NCBI RefSeq assembly: GCF_003201105.1 | Contig: NZ_QICJ01000016.1 | Coordinates: 35,307-93,165 of the forward strand | DNA length: 57,859 nucleotides | Direction: 5' to 3' | From: Dyella sp. AtDHG13 | GTDB lineage: Bacteria > Pseudomonadota > Gammaproteobacteria > Xanthomonadales > Rhodanobacteraceae | Shown here: piece after piece, positions 25,113 through 33,397 of the stretch | How the letters are laid out: every line of letters begins with the position of its first letter | Position numbering within the stretch: position 1 is the first letter of the stretch | Notes under the pieces: model-generated | Told to the model about the DNA's origin: nothing | What the model saw: the letters and a program-made list of their open reading frames with translations, nothing else | Database searches by the model: none | Made by a program: the position numbers and the translations under genes

Positions 25113-27533
25113 ATGAACGCCTTGCCCAACCCCTTGGCCCAACGCGCGGTGCGCGGCGATGGCGCGCTGGCCGCGCCCGCTTCCGGCGGCGATCAGCTGG
25201 CCCGGCGGCTGGCGAAGCGCTATGGCGACCGTATCACTGGCTCGTTCGTGCTGCCGGGGCGCGAGGGACAGTTCGCCGCCCTGCCCGGCGACATGCCGTC
25301 CGCGCTGGCGCAGGCGCTGCGTTCGCGCGGCATCGGCCAGCTCTATGCGCACCAGGCGCAGGCGTGGAACGCCACCGCCGCCGGCGAGCACGTGGTGATC
25401 GCCACGCCCACGGCCTCGGGCAAGTCGCTGTGCTACACGCTGCCGGTGATCAGCGCGGCGATTCGCCAGCGCGCCAAGGCGCTGTTCCTGTTTCCCACCA
25501 AGGCGCTGGCGCAGGACCAGGTGGCGGAGTTGCTGGAGCTCAACCAGGCGGGCGACCTGGGCGTGAAGGCCTTCACTTTCGACGGCGATACGCCGGGCGA
25601 TGCGCGGCAGGCGATCCGCCTGCACGGTGACATCGTGGTGAGCAACCCGGACATGCTGCACCAGGCCATCCTGCCGCATCACACCAAGTGGGCGCAGTTC
25701 TTCGAGAACCTGCGCTACGTGGTGATCGACGAGGTGCATACCTATCGCGGCGTGTTCGGCTCGCACGTCGCCAACGTGCTGCGCCGGCTGCAGCGCGTGT
25801 GCGCGTTCTATGGCGTGTCGCCGCAGTTCATCCTGTGCTCGGCCACCATCGGCAACCCGGCGGAACATGCCAGCGCGCTGATCGAGCAGCCCGTCACCGC
25901 GATCACCGAGAGCGGCGCGCCGGTGGGCGAGAAGCACGTGCTGCTGTGGAATCCGCCGGTGGTGAACCCGGATCTGGGCCTGCGCGCTTCGGCGCGTTCG
26001 CAATCCAACCGCATCGCGCGCACGGCGATCCGCGCGGGCCTGAAGACGCTGGTGTTCGCGCAGTCACGCCTGATGGTGGAAGTGCTCACCAAGTACCTCA
26101 AGGACGTGTTCGACAACGACCCGCGCAAGCCGCCGCGCATCCGCGCGTATCGCGGCGGCTACCTGCCGACGGAACGCCGCGCGGCGGAACGCGAGATGCG
26201 CGCGGGGCAAGTCGATGGCATCGTCAGCACCTCCGCGCTGGAACTGGGCGTGGATATCGGCGCGCTCGACGTGGTGGTGCTCAACGGCTATCCCGGCAGC
26301 GTGGCCGCCACGTGGCAGCGCTTCGGGCGCGCGGGCCGCCGCCAGCAGGCGTCGCTGGGCGTGCTGGTGGCCAGCAGCGATCCGCTGGACCAGTATCTGG
26401 TGCGCCATCCGGAGTTCTTCCAGGGCGCGCCGCCGGAGCATGCGCGCATCGCGGCGGACCAGCCGCTGATCCTGCTCGATCACATCCGCTGCGCCGCGTT
26501 CGAGCTGCCCTTCAAGGACGGCGAACTGTTCGGCCCGCAGGACGCCACGCCGTGGCTGCAGGTGCTCGCCGAAGAAGGCGTGCTGCACCAGGAGGGCGAA
26601 CGCTTCGAGTGGATCGCCGACAGCTATCCCGCCAACGCCGTGTCGCTGCGTTCCGTGGCGGATGGCAACTTCGTGGTGGTGGATCGCACCGACGGCCGGC
26701 AGACCATCGTGGCCGAGGTGGATTTCAGCGCCGCCTCGCTCACCTTGTACGAGGGCGCGATCCACATGATCCAGTCGGTGCCGTACCAGGTGGAACGGCT
26801 GGACTGGAACGGACGCAAGGCCTTCGTTACGCGCACCAATGTGGACTACTACACCGACGCCATCGACTACACCAAGCTGAAAGTGCTGGAAGCGTTCGAC
26901 GGCTCGCCGGCGGGCGCGGGCAGCGCGCATCACGGCGAGGTGCACGTGGCGCGCCGCGTGGCCGGCTACAAGAAGATCCGCTACTACACGCACGAGAACA
27001 TCGGCTACGGCCCGGTGAACCTGCCCGACCTGGAACTGCACACCACGGCCGTGTGGTGGCAGCTGCCGCAGCGCGCGCTGGAACAGGCGTTCGATCATCG
27101 GCAGGAAGCACTCGACGGTTTTCTCGCGGCCGCGCATGCGCTGCATATCGTGGCGACGGTGGCGGTGATGGCCGAGGCGCGCGACCTGCAGAAGGCCGTG
27201 GGCAGCGGCGACGGCGCATGGTTCGCCACGCCCGATGCCAACGGCCGAGCGCAGCTGCGCTCGGCCTTCGGCGAAGAAGGCGCGCCGATGCTGGGCCCGT
27301 TCATTCCCACGCTGTATCTCTACGACGCCTTCCCCGGCGGCGTCGGCCTGAGCGCGCCGCTGTTCGAGCGCCGCGAGGACCTGGTGCGCCTGGCGCGCGA
27401 ACTGGTGCAGCGCTGCGATTGCCGCGCGGGCTGCCCCGCCTGCGTGGGCCCGGTGCTCGCCGTGGACGAGCAGAACGAACGCTCGCTGAAATCGCTCGCC
27501 ACGCGCGTGCTCGACCTGATCGTCGCACTGTGA
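25113..27533 (+). CDS. DEAD/DEAH-box helicase with DUF1998 and Zn-Cys cluster (MrfA/YprA-like)
   Basis: 806 residues with GGAG before the ATG. Superfamily 2 helicase motifs in order: Walker A ATPTASGKSLCYTLPV, motif Ia FPTKALAQDQ, Walker B VIDEVHTYRG, motif III CSATIGN, motif V STSALELGVDIG and motif VI QRFGRAGRR. The C-terminal DUF1998-type region ends with four cysteines in RCDCRAGCPACVGP. This is the plan of B. subtilis MrfA (YprA), a 3'-5' DNA helicase acting with the exonuclease MrfB on mitomycin C damage. The next gene is indeed a MrfB-like nuclease, overlapping by 4 nt (GTGA). Confidence 0.9.
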   Translation: MNALPNPLAQRAVRGDGALAAPASGGDQLARRLAKRYGDRITGSFVLPGREGQFAALPGDMPSALAQALRSRGIGQLYAHQAQAWNATAAGEHVVIATPTASGKSLCYTLPVISAAIRQRAKALFLFPTKALAQDQVAELLELNQAGDLGVKAFTFDGDTPGDARQAIRLHGDIVVSNPDMLHQAILPHHTKWAQFFENLRYVVIDEVHTYRGVFGSHVANVLRRLQRVCAFYGVSPQFILCSATIGNPAEHASALIEQPVTAITESGAPVGEKHVLLWNPPVVNPDLGLRASARSQSNRIARTAIRAGLKTLVFAQSRLMVEVLTKYLKDVFDNDPRKPPRIRAYRGGYLPTERRAAEREMRAGQVDGIVSTSALELGVDIGALDVVVLNGYPGSVAATWQRFGRAGRRQQASLGVLVASSDPLDQYLVRHPEFFQGAPPEHARIAADQPLILLDHIRCAAFELPFKDGELFGPQDATPWLQVLAEEGVLHQEGERFEWIADSYPANAVSLRSVADGNFVVVDRTDGRQTIVAEVDFSAASLTLYEGAIHMIQSVPYQVERLDWNGRKAFVTRTNVDYYTDAIDYTKLKVLEAFDGSPAGAGSAHHGEVHVARRVAGYKKIRYYTHENIGYGPVNLPDLELHTTAVWWQLPQRALEQAFDHRQEALDGFLAAAHALHIVATVAVMAEARDLQKAVGSGDGAWFATPDANGRAQLRSAFGEEGAPMLGPFIPTLYLYDAFPGGVGLSAPLFERREDLVRLARELVQRCDCRAGCPACVGPVLAVDEQNERSLKSLATRVLDLIVAL

Positions 27534-28381
27534 GCGCACTGGCCGACAAGCTGCGCGGCCTGCGCCGCCAGGCGGGCGTGCAGCCGCCCGCGCCTGCTCC
27601 CGTGCCGCCGCGAGCGCGCCCGGAGCTGCCGGACAACATCCGTCAGTTGCTAGGCATTCGCCAGCGCGCGAAAAGCTCGCCTCCACGCAAGGTCGCCGGC
27701 GAGCCCACGGCGGTGCCCGGCGAAACGATCGCGCCGGGCCTGCAGCTGTGCGAAGCGCGCACCGCGTGGCCGCCGATGCCGCCCGCGTTCCATGCCGCGT
27801 TCGCGCGCATCGACGCGGTGATCGACCCCGCGCGCCTGGTCCTGTTCGATACCGAAACCACCGGCCTCGCCGGCGGCACGGGCACGCGCGCCTTCATGAT
27901 CGGCGTGGGCGACTGGCACGAAGGCGCGTTCCGCGAGCGCCAGCTGCTCATCACCACGCTGGCGGGCGAGGCGGCGATGCTCGACCACTTCGCGTCATGG
28001 CTGCGGCCGGACGCGGTGCTGGTGAGCTACAACGGCAAGTCGTACGACGCGCCGCTGCTGAAGACGCGCTTCCGCCTGCACCAGCGCGCCTGTCCGCTGG
28101 AAGGCCTGATGCATATCGACCTGCTGCATCCCGTGCGGCGGCGCTGGTGCGGCGCGTGGGAAAACTGCCGGCTCGCCACCGCCGAACGCCAGTTGCTGCA
28201 GGTGGTGCGCGAAGACGACCTGCCCGGCGCCGAGGCGCCCGCGGCATGGCTGGGCTTCCTGCGCGGCGGCTCGGCCGGGTCGCTGCACCGCGTGGCCCGG
28301 CACAACAGCCAGGATCTGCGCAGCCTCGGCGGCATCCTTCACCGGTTTGCGGCAGACGATGACGCATCGGCCTGCGTTTGA
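27530..28381 (+). CDS. Ribonuclease H-like DEDD exonuclease (MrfB/YprB-like)
   Basis: 283 residues from GTG 27530, which overlaps the helicase TGA; the long frame upstream of it is only a shadow of the helicase. After a Pro-rich ~100-residue lead comes the exonuclease core: motif I LVLFDTETTGLAGGTGTRAF (Asp/Glu pair), motif II VSYNGKSYDAPLLK and a late HNSQDLRSLGGIL carrying the last Asp. The family is the YprB ribonuclease-H-like group. Length is shorter than B. subtilis MrfB, which adds C-terminal TPRs; those are absent here. It likely degrades the strand unwound by the helicase in cross-link repair. Confidence 0.87.
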   Translation: MSALADKLRGLRRQAGVQPPAPAPVPPRARPELPDNIRQLLGIRQRAKSSPPRKVAGEPTAVPGETIAPGLQLCEARTAWPPMPPAFHAAFARIDAVIDPARLVLFDTETTGLAGGTGTRAFMIGVGDWHEGAFRERQLLITTLAGEAAMLDHFASWLRPDAVLVSYNGKSYDAPLLKTRFRLHQRACPLEGLMHIDLLHPVRRRWCGAWENCRLATAERQLLQVVREDDLPGAEAPAAWLGFLRGGSAGSLHRVARHNSQDLRSLGGILHRFAADDDASACV

Positions 28382-28395
28382 GCCGAACCCTCGTG

Positions 28396-28460
28396 CTAGG
28401 GATGCTCTGATCTATTCAACGTGGATGCCACCCGCGTTGAATAGATCAGAGCATCCCTAG
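28396..28460. repeat. Perfect 26-bp inverted repeat after the nuclease gene
   Basis: The arm 28396-28421 (begins CTAGGGATGCTCTGATC) is exactly complementary to 28435-28460, with a 13-nt loop. It begins 15 bp after the nuclease stop. There is no T run after either arm. It is AT-richer than the surroundings and unrelated to the GTCATTCC family, so it may be a different small mobile palindrome or a transcript-end stabiliser. Confidence 0.85.
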
Positions 28461-28557
28461 CTTGCTTCGGCCCGATGGCCTCTTGTCCGGGCGACCTGTC
28501 CATGCTGCGATGTGCGCATGGCGCAACACTGCCGATAGATGCCGGGGAGCGGCGAGC

Positions 28558-29226
28558 ATGCTGAAGGATTTCACCCAGACCGCCCTGCTGCTGATCACGG
28601 GCCTGTTTCCCATCATCAATCCCATCGGCTCGGCCTTCATCGTGCTGAGCATGATTCCCGGCACCTCGCCCGCGGAACGCACGGACCTGGCCTGGCGCAT
28701 CACCATCAACAGCTTCGCCATCCTGCTGGTGTCGCTGGTGCTGGGCGCCTATGTGCTGACCTTCTTCGGCATTTCCATCCCGGTGCTGCGCGTGGCCGGC
28801 GGCATGATCATCGCCGTGGCGGGCTGGAACCTGCTGCAGAAGCCGGACGACGACGAGGCCAGCATGAAGGCGCAGGAGGTCAAGGGCCCCAGCCGCAGCG
28901 GCTCGCTGGCTTCCAAGGCGTTCTACCCGCTGACCCTGCCGCTGATGGTCGGTCCCGGTTCCATCTCGGTGGCGATCGCGCTGGGCACCAGTTCGCCGCG
29001 CGAGGGCCTGTCGGTGGCGCACTACCTTGGCGTGCTGGCGGCGCTGCTCGCGCTCAGCGCCAGCATCTATGCCTGCATGCGCTTCGCCGACACGCTGGAA
29101 CGATGGCTGGGCGCGGCCGGCACCAAGATCGTGATGCGGCTGTTCGCGCTGGTCACCTTCTGCATCGGCATGCAGCTGTTGTGGCTGGGGCTTTCCGAGC
29201 TGCTGGGTTCGGTCAAGCCGAGCTGA
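28558..29226 (+). CDS. MarC family integral membrane protein
   Basis: 222 residues. The start at ATG 28558 follows GGGGAG and is where family similarity begins (MLKDFTQTALLLITGLFPII). Six membrane helices are expected; motifs are NPIGSAFIVLSMIPGTSP and YPLTLPLMVGPGSISVAIAL. Despite the name, MarC proteins are not shown to cause multiple antibiotic resistance and their transport role is unproven. It is a stand-alone gene. Confidence 0.9.
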   Translation: MLKDFTQTALLLITGLFPIINPIGSAFIVLSMIPGTSPAERTDLAWRITINSFAILLVSLVLGAYVLTFFGISIPVLRVAGGMIIAVAGWNLLQKPDDDEASMKAQEVKGPSRSGSLASKAFYPLTLPLMVGPGSISVAIALGTSSPREGLSVAHYLGVLAALLALSASIYACMRFADTLERWLGAAGTKIVMRLFALVTFCIGMQLLWLGLSELLGSVKPS

Positions 29227-29263
29227 GGGCTTGCTTCCTTACAATCCGCCCAACATTTCCTAG

Positions 29264-29393
29264 CCGTCATTCCGGCGCAGGCCGGAATCCAGTGACGGGA
29301 GCGGTCGGTTGTCGCGTGGCTTCAAAGCATTTGGCCCTTCCGCGTAAACCGCGCAACAAGGCCACTGGATTCCGGCCTGCGCCGGAATGACGA
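29264..29393. repeat. Composite REP-like element (130 bp)
   Basis: Left arm CCGTCATTCCGGCGCAGGCC.. (29264-29294) and right arm CCACTGGATTCCGGCCTGCG.. (29362-29393) are inverted around a ~70-bp core. The core contains GTCGCGTGGCTTCAAAGCAT and CTTCCGCGTAAACCGC. The same arms plus core recur at 55661-55795. It lies between two convergent genes. Confidence 0.85.
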
Positions 29394-29439
29394 GTGGCGG
29401 AGTTGAAGGGTTTCGGGATCCAAGCTTTTGAAAAGGCTT

Positions 29440-30168
29440 TCACAGTGACGTCGTCAGCCGCGTCAGCCACTCCGGACTGACGGACAACACGAGAGCCTCG
29501 AAGCGGCGGTCGAGGCCGGTCAGCACCAGCACGCCGATCAGCACGAAGCACGCGCCCAATACCGACTTGGCGACGCCGCCCACCGACAGCAGCGCGCCGC
29601 GCATGCGCGTCATCGCCGCGCCGGACACGGTGCTCAGCACCAGCAACGGCAAGCCCGCGCCAAGGCCGAACAGCAGCATCAGCAAGGCGATCTGCGCGAG
29701 ATTCCGCCCTTGCGCCGCCAGCGTGGTGGCCGCGCCCAGCGTCGGCCCGACGCATGGGCTCCATACCAGCCCCAGCAGCAGGCCGGTCAGGAATTGGCTG
29801 AGGCCGCCTTCGCCATGCACCGAACCCAGCGCCTGCTGGCCCGTGTTGCCCAGCCGTGCGGTGACGCGTGCAAACGCACGCTGCAAGGGCGGCACCAGCA
29901 TCACGGCGCCGAACAGCACCATCATCGATGCGGCGATGCGGCGCAACGTCGCCGCGTCCAGCCCGATGGACGCACCCAGCGTCGCGATCACCGTGCCGGT
30001 GAAGGCGAACGACAGGCCCAGGCCCAGCGCCAGCATGGCCCCGCCCCAGCGGTGCCGCGACAGGGCCGACGCGAGCAGGATGGGCAAGATCGGCAACACG
30101 CACGGCGAGAGCAGCGTGGCCATGCCGGCGAGAAAGCCGAGCGCATAGGTGCCGACGCCGAAATCCAT
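29440..30168 (-). CDS. CcdA/DsbD-like thiol-disulfide transmembrane protein
   Basis: 242 residues with about six membrane helices. The two transmembrane redox cysteines are Cys23 (LLSPCVLPILPI) and Cys139 (LVWSPCVGPTLG), both in the SPC-x-x-P context typical of CcdA/DsbD-beta. It carries electrons from cytosolic thioredoxin across the membrane. The natural partner is the periplasmic thioredoxin-like protein encoded directly upstream, whose TGA shares one base with this ATG. The third gene of the operon is DoxX. Confidence 0.9.
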   Translation of the reverse strand: MDFGVGTYALGFLAGMATLLSPCVLPILPILLASALSRHRWGGAMLALGLGLSFAFTGTVIATLGASIGLDAATLRRIAASMMVLFGAVMLVPPLQRAFARVTARLGNTGQQALGSVHGEGGLSQFLTGLLLGLVWSPCVGPTLGAATTLAAQGRNLAQIALLMLLFGLGAGLPLLVLSTVSGAAMTRMRGALLSVGGVAKSVLGACFVLIGVLVLTGLDRRFEALVLSVSPEWLTRLTTSL

Positions 30169-30554
30169 CAGAGCGCCTGCTCCAGCACCGCACGAATCGC
30201 GGCCTCCGAAGTCTGCCCGGTCGAACGCGTCACTTCATGGCCCTGCCTGAACACCACGAAGGTGGATTGCTGCGACACGCCGAGGGATTTCTCCAGCGCG
30301 GTTTCCTTGTCGAAGTCCGCGACGAAGATGGTCACGTCCTTGAAGTGGGCATCCTTCGACAGTCGATCCACGATGGGCTGCTGCGCGCGGCAGGTCGGGC
30401 ACCAGTCCGCATGCAGGTAGACCACCACGGGCTTGCCCGCCGCGACCGCCTCCGTGTATTGCGCCTGGGTGAACGGAACCTCGGCGGCCGCCGCCTGGCC
30501 CGCCAGCGCGAGCCACAGCGTGGTGATGGCGAGGCGCAGGGTACTCGTCTTCAT
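30168..30554 (-). CDS. Periplasmic thioredoxin-fold protein
   Basis: 128 residues. The signal peptide ends AGQAAAA-EVPFT, so it acts in the periplasm. The thioredoxin active site is Trp51-Cys52-Pro-Thr-Cys55 (YLHADWCPTCRAQQP), with a cis-Pro region near QSTFVVFRQGHE unlike classical thioredoxin. GGAGTGACTTCCC precedes the ATG. It sits between DoxX (6-nt gap) and the CcdA-like reductase, so the pair probably forms a reducing relay for a periplasmic substrate. The Cys-rich bufferin precursor of the divergent operon is a good candidate (inference). Confidence 0.9.
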   Translation of the reverse strand: MKTSTLRLAITTLWLALAGQAAAAEVPFTQAQYTEAVAAGKPVVVYLHADWCPTCRAQQPIVDRLSKDAHFKDVTIFVADFDKETALEKSLGVSQQSTFVVFRQGHEVTRSTGQTSEAAIRAVLEQAL

Positions 30555-30560
30555 GGGAAG

Positions 30561-31085
30561 TCACTCCTGTACGTAACGATCAGTCGGCGACGGACGCATG
30601 CCGATGCGCGGCGCCACGGCGGAACCATCGCCGGAACGGATACCCAGCGCGCGCGCCACCAGCGTGTCCAGGCTGGCCTTGCCGGGGCCGCTGACCAGCA
30701 GCCAGAAGAAGATCAGGCTGTAGACGATCTCGTCCGCTTCCACGTAGTCGTCCAGGCTCATGAGGTTGGCCGATACCACCAGCGTCACCGCCACCGCCAT
30801 GTTGATCAGCATGGGAATGCACACCAGCCGCGTGAACAGGCCGAGCATGATCAGCAGGCCGCCGACCAGTTCCGTCCATGCGGAAAGGCCCGCGCTGAAC
30901 GCGGGAAACGGAATGCCCCAGCCAACGAAGCGCTGGGTGAAACCGTCCAGGTTGTGCACCTTGGCGATGCCGGTTTCCAGCCAGAAGTAGCCGAACACCA
31001 CGCGCACCACGAGCGGGCCGATCCACTCGATGCGATGTAGCCATTCGAGCAGGCGCGATGCCTTGTCGGCGATGAACTGACGCAT
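30561..31085 (-). CDS. DoxX family membrane protein
   Basis: 174 residues from ATG 31085. There are four predicted membrane helices: VVRVVFGYFWLETGIAKVHN, then SAWTELVGGLLIMLGLFTRL, IPMLINMAVAVTLVVSANL and VYSLIFFWLLVSGPGKASLD. DoxX proteins are quinone-linked or thiol-linked membrane subunits and are common partners in MNIO/bufferin loci. First gene of the DoxX-thioredoxin-CcdA operon, transcribed divergently from the bufferin operon across 275 bp. The frame is open upstream but without family character. Confidence 0.87.
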   Translation of the reverse strand: MRQFIADKASRLLEWLHRIEWIGPLVVRVVFGYFWLETGIAKVHNLDGFTQRFVGWGIPFPAFSAGLSAWTELVGGLLIMLGLFTRLVCIPMLINMAVAVTLVVSANLMSLDDYVEADEIVYSLIFFWLLVSGPGKASLDTLVARALGIRSGDGSAVAPRIGMRPSPTDRYVQE

Positions 31086-31360
31086 GACGGCATATCCGTG
31101 AAAGGAAAGTGCGGTGATGATGCGAAGCGCCACCGCGTGCCGCCATGGCTGTGCGTCCATGCTTTCTTGCCCGCCGTCCGATCCTGCGCGCGGCCTTTCA
31201 ACGCCGGACGATCGGGCACAAATCGGGGACGCCCGGGGACAGCCGCCGGCCGCGCTCCTGTCGACAATGCCATCGTCGGCTCCCGCCTCGGACACGTGTC
31301 CAGCCCGACGTTCCGCTATCCGCGCCGCCACCGGCGGCCATCACCAGACAGGAGTGTTCC

Positions 31361-31645
31361 ATGAAGACCAACAAGCTCAACGGTGCCGCCATGGCGATGA
31401 TGGTTGCCGGCCTGTTCGCCGCTTCCGCCATGTCCGCCTCCGCCGCCGAGAAGACCACGGGCAGCAACGCCGCCGACACCGCCGCCGTGAAGTGCGTGAA
31501 CTCGTCGTCCTGCAAGGGCCACGGCGCCTGCAAGCAGGCCACCAACGCCTGCAAGGGCCAGAACGCGTGCAAGGGCCAGGGCTTCACCATGCAGAAGAGC
31601 CAGGCCGATTGCGAAGCGGCCCAGGCCGCGGCCAAGCAGGCGTAA
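31361..31645 (+). CDS. bufA2: BufA2-like periplasmic bufferin precursor (Cys-rich RiPP metallophore)
   Basis: 94 residues; AGGAG sits 6-10 nt before the ATG. The Sec signal ends near residue 29 ([13 protein letters not shown]). The mature part holds six Cys (45, 51, 57, 64, 70, 84), three in Cys-Lys-Gly motifs ([22 protein letters not shown]). This is the pattern of bufferins, secreted copper- or metal-binding peptides whose Cys residues are converted to thiooxazole-type groups by a DUF692 enzyme. The maturase and its partner follow directly in the operon. The assignment to the A2 group rests on the CKGQ motifs, from memory. Confidence 0.85.
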   Translation: MKTNKLNGAAMAMMVAGLFAASAMSASAAEKTTGSNAADTAAVKCVNSSSCKGHGACKQATNACKGQNACKGQGFTMQKSQADCEAAQAAAKQA

Positions 31646-31698
31646 GACCTGCAGGCGGGGTTTCCACGCCGCGTGTGGAGGCCCCGCCAACCTTCGCC

Positions 31699-32553
31699 AT
31701 GAAGACCATCAAGCAAGCTTCCCGCGAATTGCCGTATCTCGGCTTCGGCCTGGGCCTGCGCGTCGATCACTACGAAGCACTGCTCGACGAACCGGGCCAG
31801 GTGGAATGGCTGGAGATCGTCTCCGAAAACTACCTGGTGCCGGGCGGACGCCCGCTGCGCTGGCTGGAACGCTTCCGCGAACGTTTCCCGCTGGTGATGC
31901 ACGGCGTGTCGATGTCCATCGGCGGCACCGATCCGCTCGACCTCGATTACCTCGATCAACTCGCCGCGCTGGCCCGCCATGTGCAGCCCGCGTGGATCTC
32001 CGATCACCTTTGCTGGACCGGTGTGGCCGGCGTGAACCTGCATGACCTGATGCCGCTCCCGTATACGGAGGAGGCGCTGGCCCACGTGGTGGACCGCGTG
32101 CGGCGCGTGCAGGACCGGCTGGGCCGGCGCATCCTGCTGGAGAACGTGTCCAGCTACATCAGCTTCGCGCAGTCGCAGCTGACCGAATGGGAATTCCTGG
32201 CCGCCGTCGCCGAGCGCGCGGACAGCCTGATCCTGCTGGACATCAACAACGTGCACGTCAGCGCGCACAACCATGGATTCTCCGCGCTGGATTACCTGGA
32301 CGGCCTGCCGCCCGCTCGTGTGCAGCAGTTCCATCTCGCCGGACACGAACAAGGCGGCGCGCTGCTGATCGACACGCACGATGCGCCGGTGGTGGATGCC
32401 GTGTGGGATCTCTACCTGGAAGCCGTACGCCGCTTTGGCCGCGTGTCCACCATGATCGAGCGCGACGACCACATTCCCCCACTCGCCGAGCTACGCGCGG
32501 AGCTGGATCACGCACGCATGCTTGCCGATGCGCTGCTGCAGGAGGCTGCGTGA
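31699..32553 (+). CDS. bufB: MNIO (DUF692) family bufferin maturase
   Basis: 284 residues, TIM-barrel, starting [20 protein letters not shown]. Metal-ligand candidates of the multinuclear iron site are visible: His68 ([11 protein letters not shown]), Asp102/His103 (SDHLCW), Glu148/Asn149 (LLENVSSY), Asp181-Asn184 with His186/His190 ([11 protein letters not shown]), His212/His216 (FHLAGH), Asp225/His227 (DTHD) and Glu254 (ERDD). It is expected to oxidise cysteines of the precursor in the cytosol, before export. It begins 53 nt after the precursor and overlaps the next gene in GTGA. The listed ATG is where family similarity starts; the frame is open earlier. Confidence 0.93.
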   Translation: MKTIKQASRELPYLGFGLGLRVDHYEALLDEPGQVEWLEIVSENYLVPGGRPLRWLERFRERFPLVMHGVSMSIGGTDPLDLDYLDQLAALARHVQPAWISDHLCWTGVAGVNLHDLMPLPYTEEALAHVVDRVRRVQDRLGRRILLENVSSYISFAQSQLTEWEFLAAVAERADSLILLDINNVHVSAHNHGFSALDYLDGLPPARVQQFHLAGHEQGGALLIDTHDAPVVDAVWDLYLEAVRRFGRVSTMIERDDHIPPLAELRAELDHARMLADALLQEAA

Positions 32554-33329
32554 GCGACCTTCGCGGCTTGCAGCTGCAGCTGGCCGATGCGCTGCGCGCC
32601 TCTGCCGCGCCGCGCATCGCTTCGCTGCGTGGCGACGGCGTGGCCGACGAGGCGAGCCGGCTGGCGGTGTATCACCACGGCTATCGCCTGCGCTTGCGCG
32701 AGGCACTGGCGGTGGAGTTTCCCGGCCTGTCGCTGCTCGCCGGCCGCCGTTTCGCGGAGTTGCTGGACGGCTACGTGGCGGCGCATCCGTCGACGCACTT
32801 CAATATCCGCTGGCACGGCGCGGGGCTGGCCGCCTTTCTTGCCGCCACGCCGTCTTGGCGCGACCGCCCCGAACTGGCCGAAGCCGCAGGATTGGACTGG
32901 GCGATTTCCATCGCGTTCGACGCGGCGGATCAGGCGCCGATCGATGCCGACGCGCTCGCGCACATGGCCCCCGATGCGTGGGCCGCGATGCGGCTGCACC
33001 TGCTGCCGCATGCGCGGCTGCTGCGCGTGACATGCAATGTCGATGCGTTCCGCCGCGCGGCCGACCGTGGCACGCCGCGCCCGACACTGCGCCGCCTTGC
33101 GCAGGCCCGCCACCTGCTCGTGTGGCGGCCCGCGCTGGACGTGCGTTACCGGACGGTGGCCGCCGACGAACTCGCGGCCCTGCAAGGCGTGCTGGACGGC
33201 GCATGTTTCGGCACGCTGTGCGAACGCGCCGCCGAACGCCATGGCGCCGCGGCCGCCTTGCCCCGCATGGCGGCCCTGCTCGGGCGCTGGCTGGACGATG
33301 GCCTGATCGGGCGCATCGACGCGCCCTGA
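32550..33329 (+). CDS. bufC: DUF2063 (HvfC/BufC N-terminal domain) protein, maturase partner
   Basis: 259 residues from GTG 32550, which overlaps the maturase TGA and has AGGAGG just before it. The N-terminal helical DUF2063 domain reads [13 protein letters not shown] and [20 protein letters not shown], continuing to [14 protein letters not shown]. The C-terminal half ([19 protein letters not shown]) resembles the second winged-helix-like domain of these partners. In known systems this protein delivers the precursor to the maturase. Last gene of the bufferin operon. Confidence 0.9.
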   Translation: MSDLRGLQLQLADALRASAAPRIASLRGDGVADEASRLAVYHHGYRLRLREALAVEFPGLSLLAGRRFAELLDGYVAAHPSTHFNIRWHGAGLAAFLAATPSWRDRPELAEAAGLDWAISIAFDAADQAPIDADALAHMAPDAWAAMRLHLLPHARLLRVTCNVDAFRRAADRGTPRPTLRRLAQARHLLVWRPALDVRYRTVAADELAALQGVLDGACFGTLCERAAERHGAAAALPRMAALLGRWLDDGLIGRIDAP

Positions 33330-33397
33330 CCCGGACGATGTAACCGCGGCCCATCCCACGGCGAAGGACCCAGGGAGACATTCGCCAGAGGGACGCC

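Noticed and set aside
25688-27529. A long upstream extension of the MrfB-like frame that would give a 897-residue fusion
   Set aside because: The upstream part lies inside the helicase in another frame and is Arg/Gly-rich without motifs. The GTG at 27530 overlapping the helicase stop is the natural start.
31114-31698. An N-terminal extension of the DUF692 maturase across the precursor gene
   Set aside because: It runs through the bufferin precursor in another frame. DUF692 similarity begins at ATG 31699.
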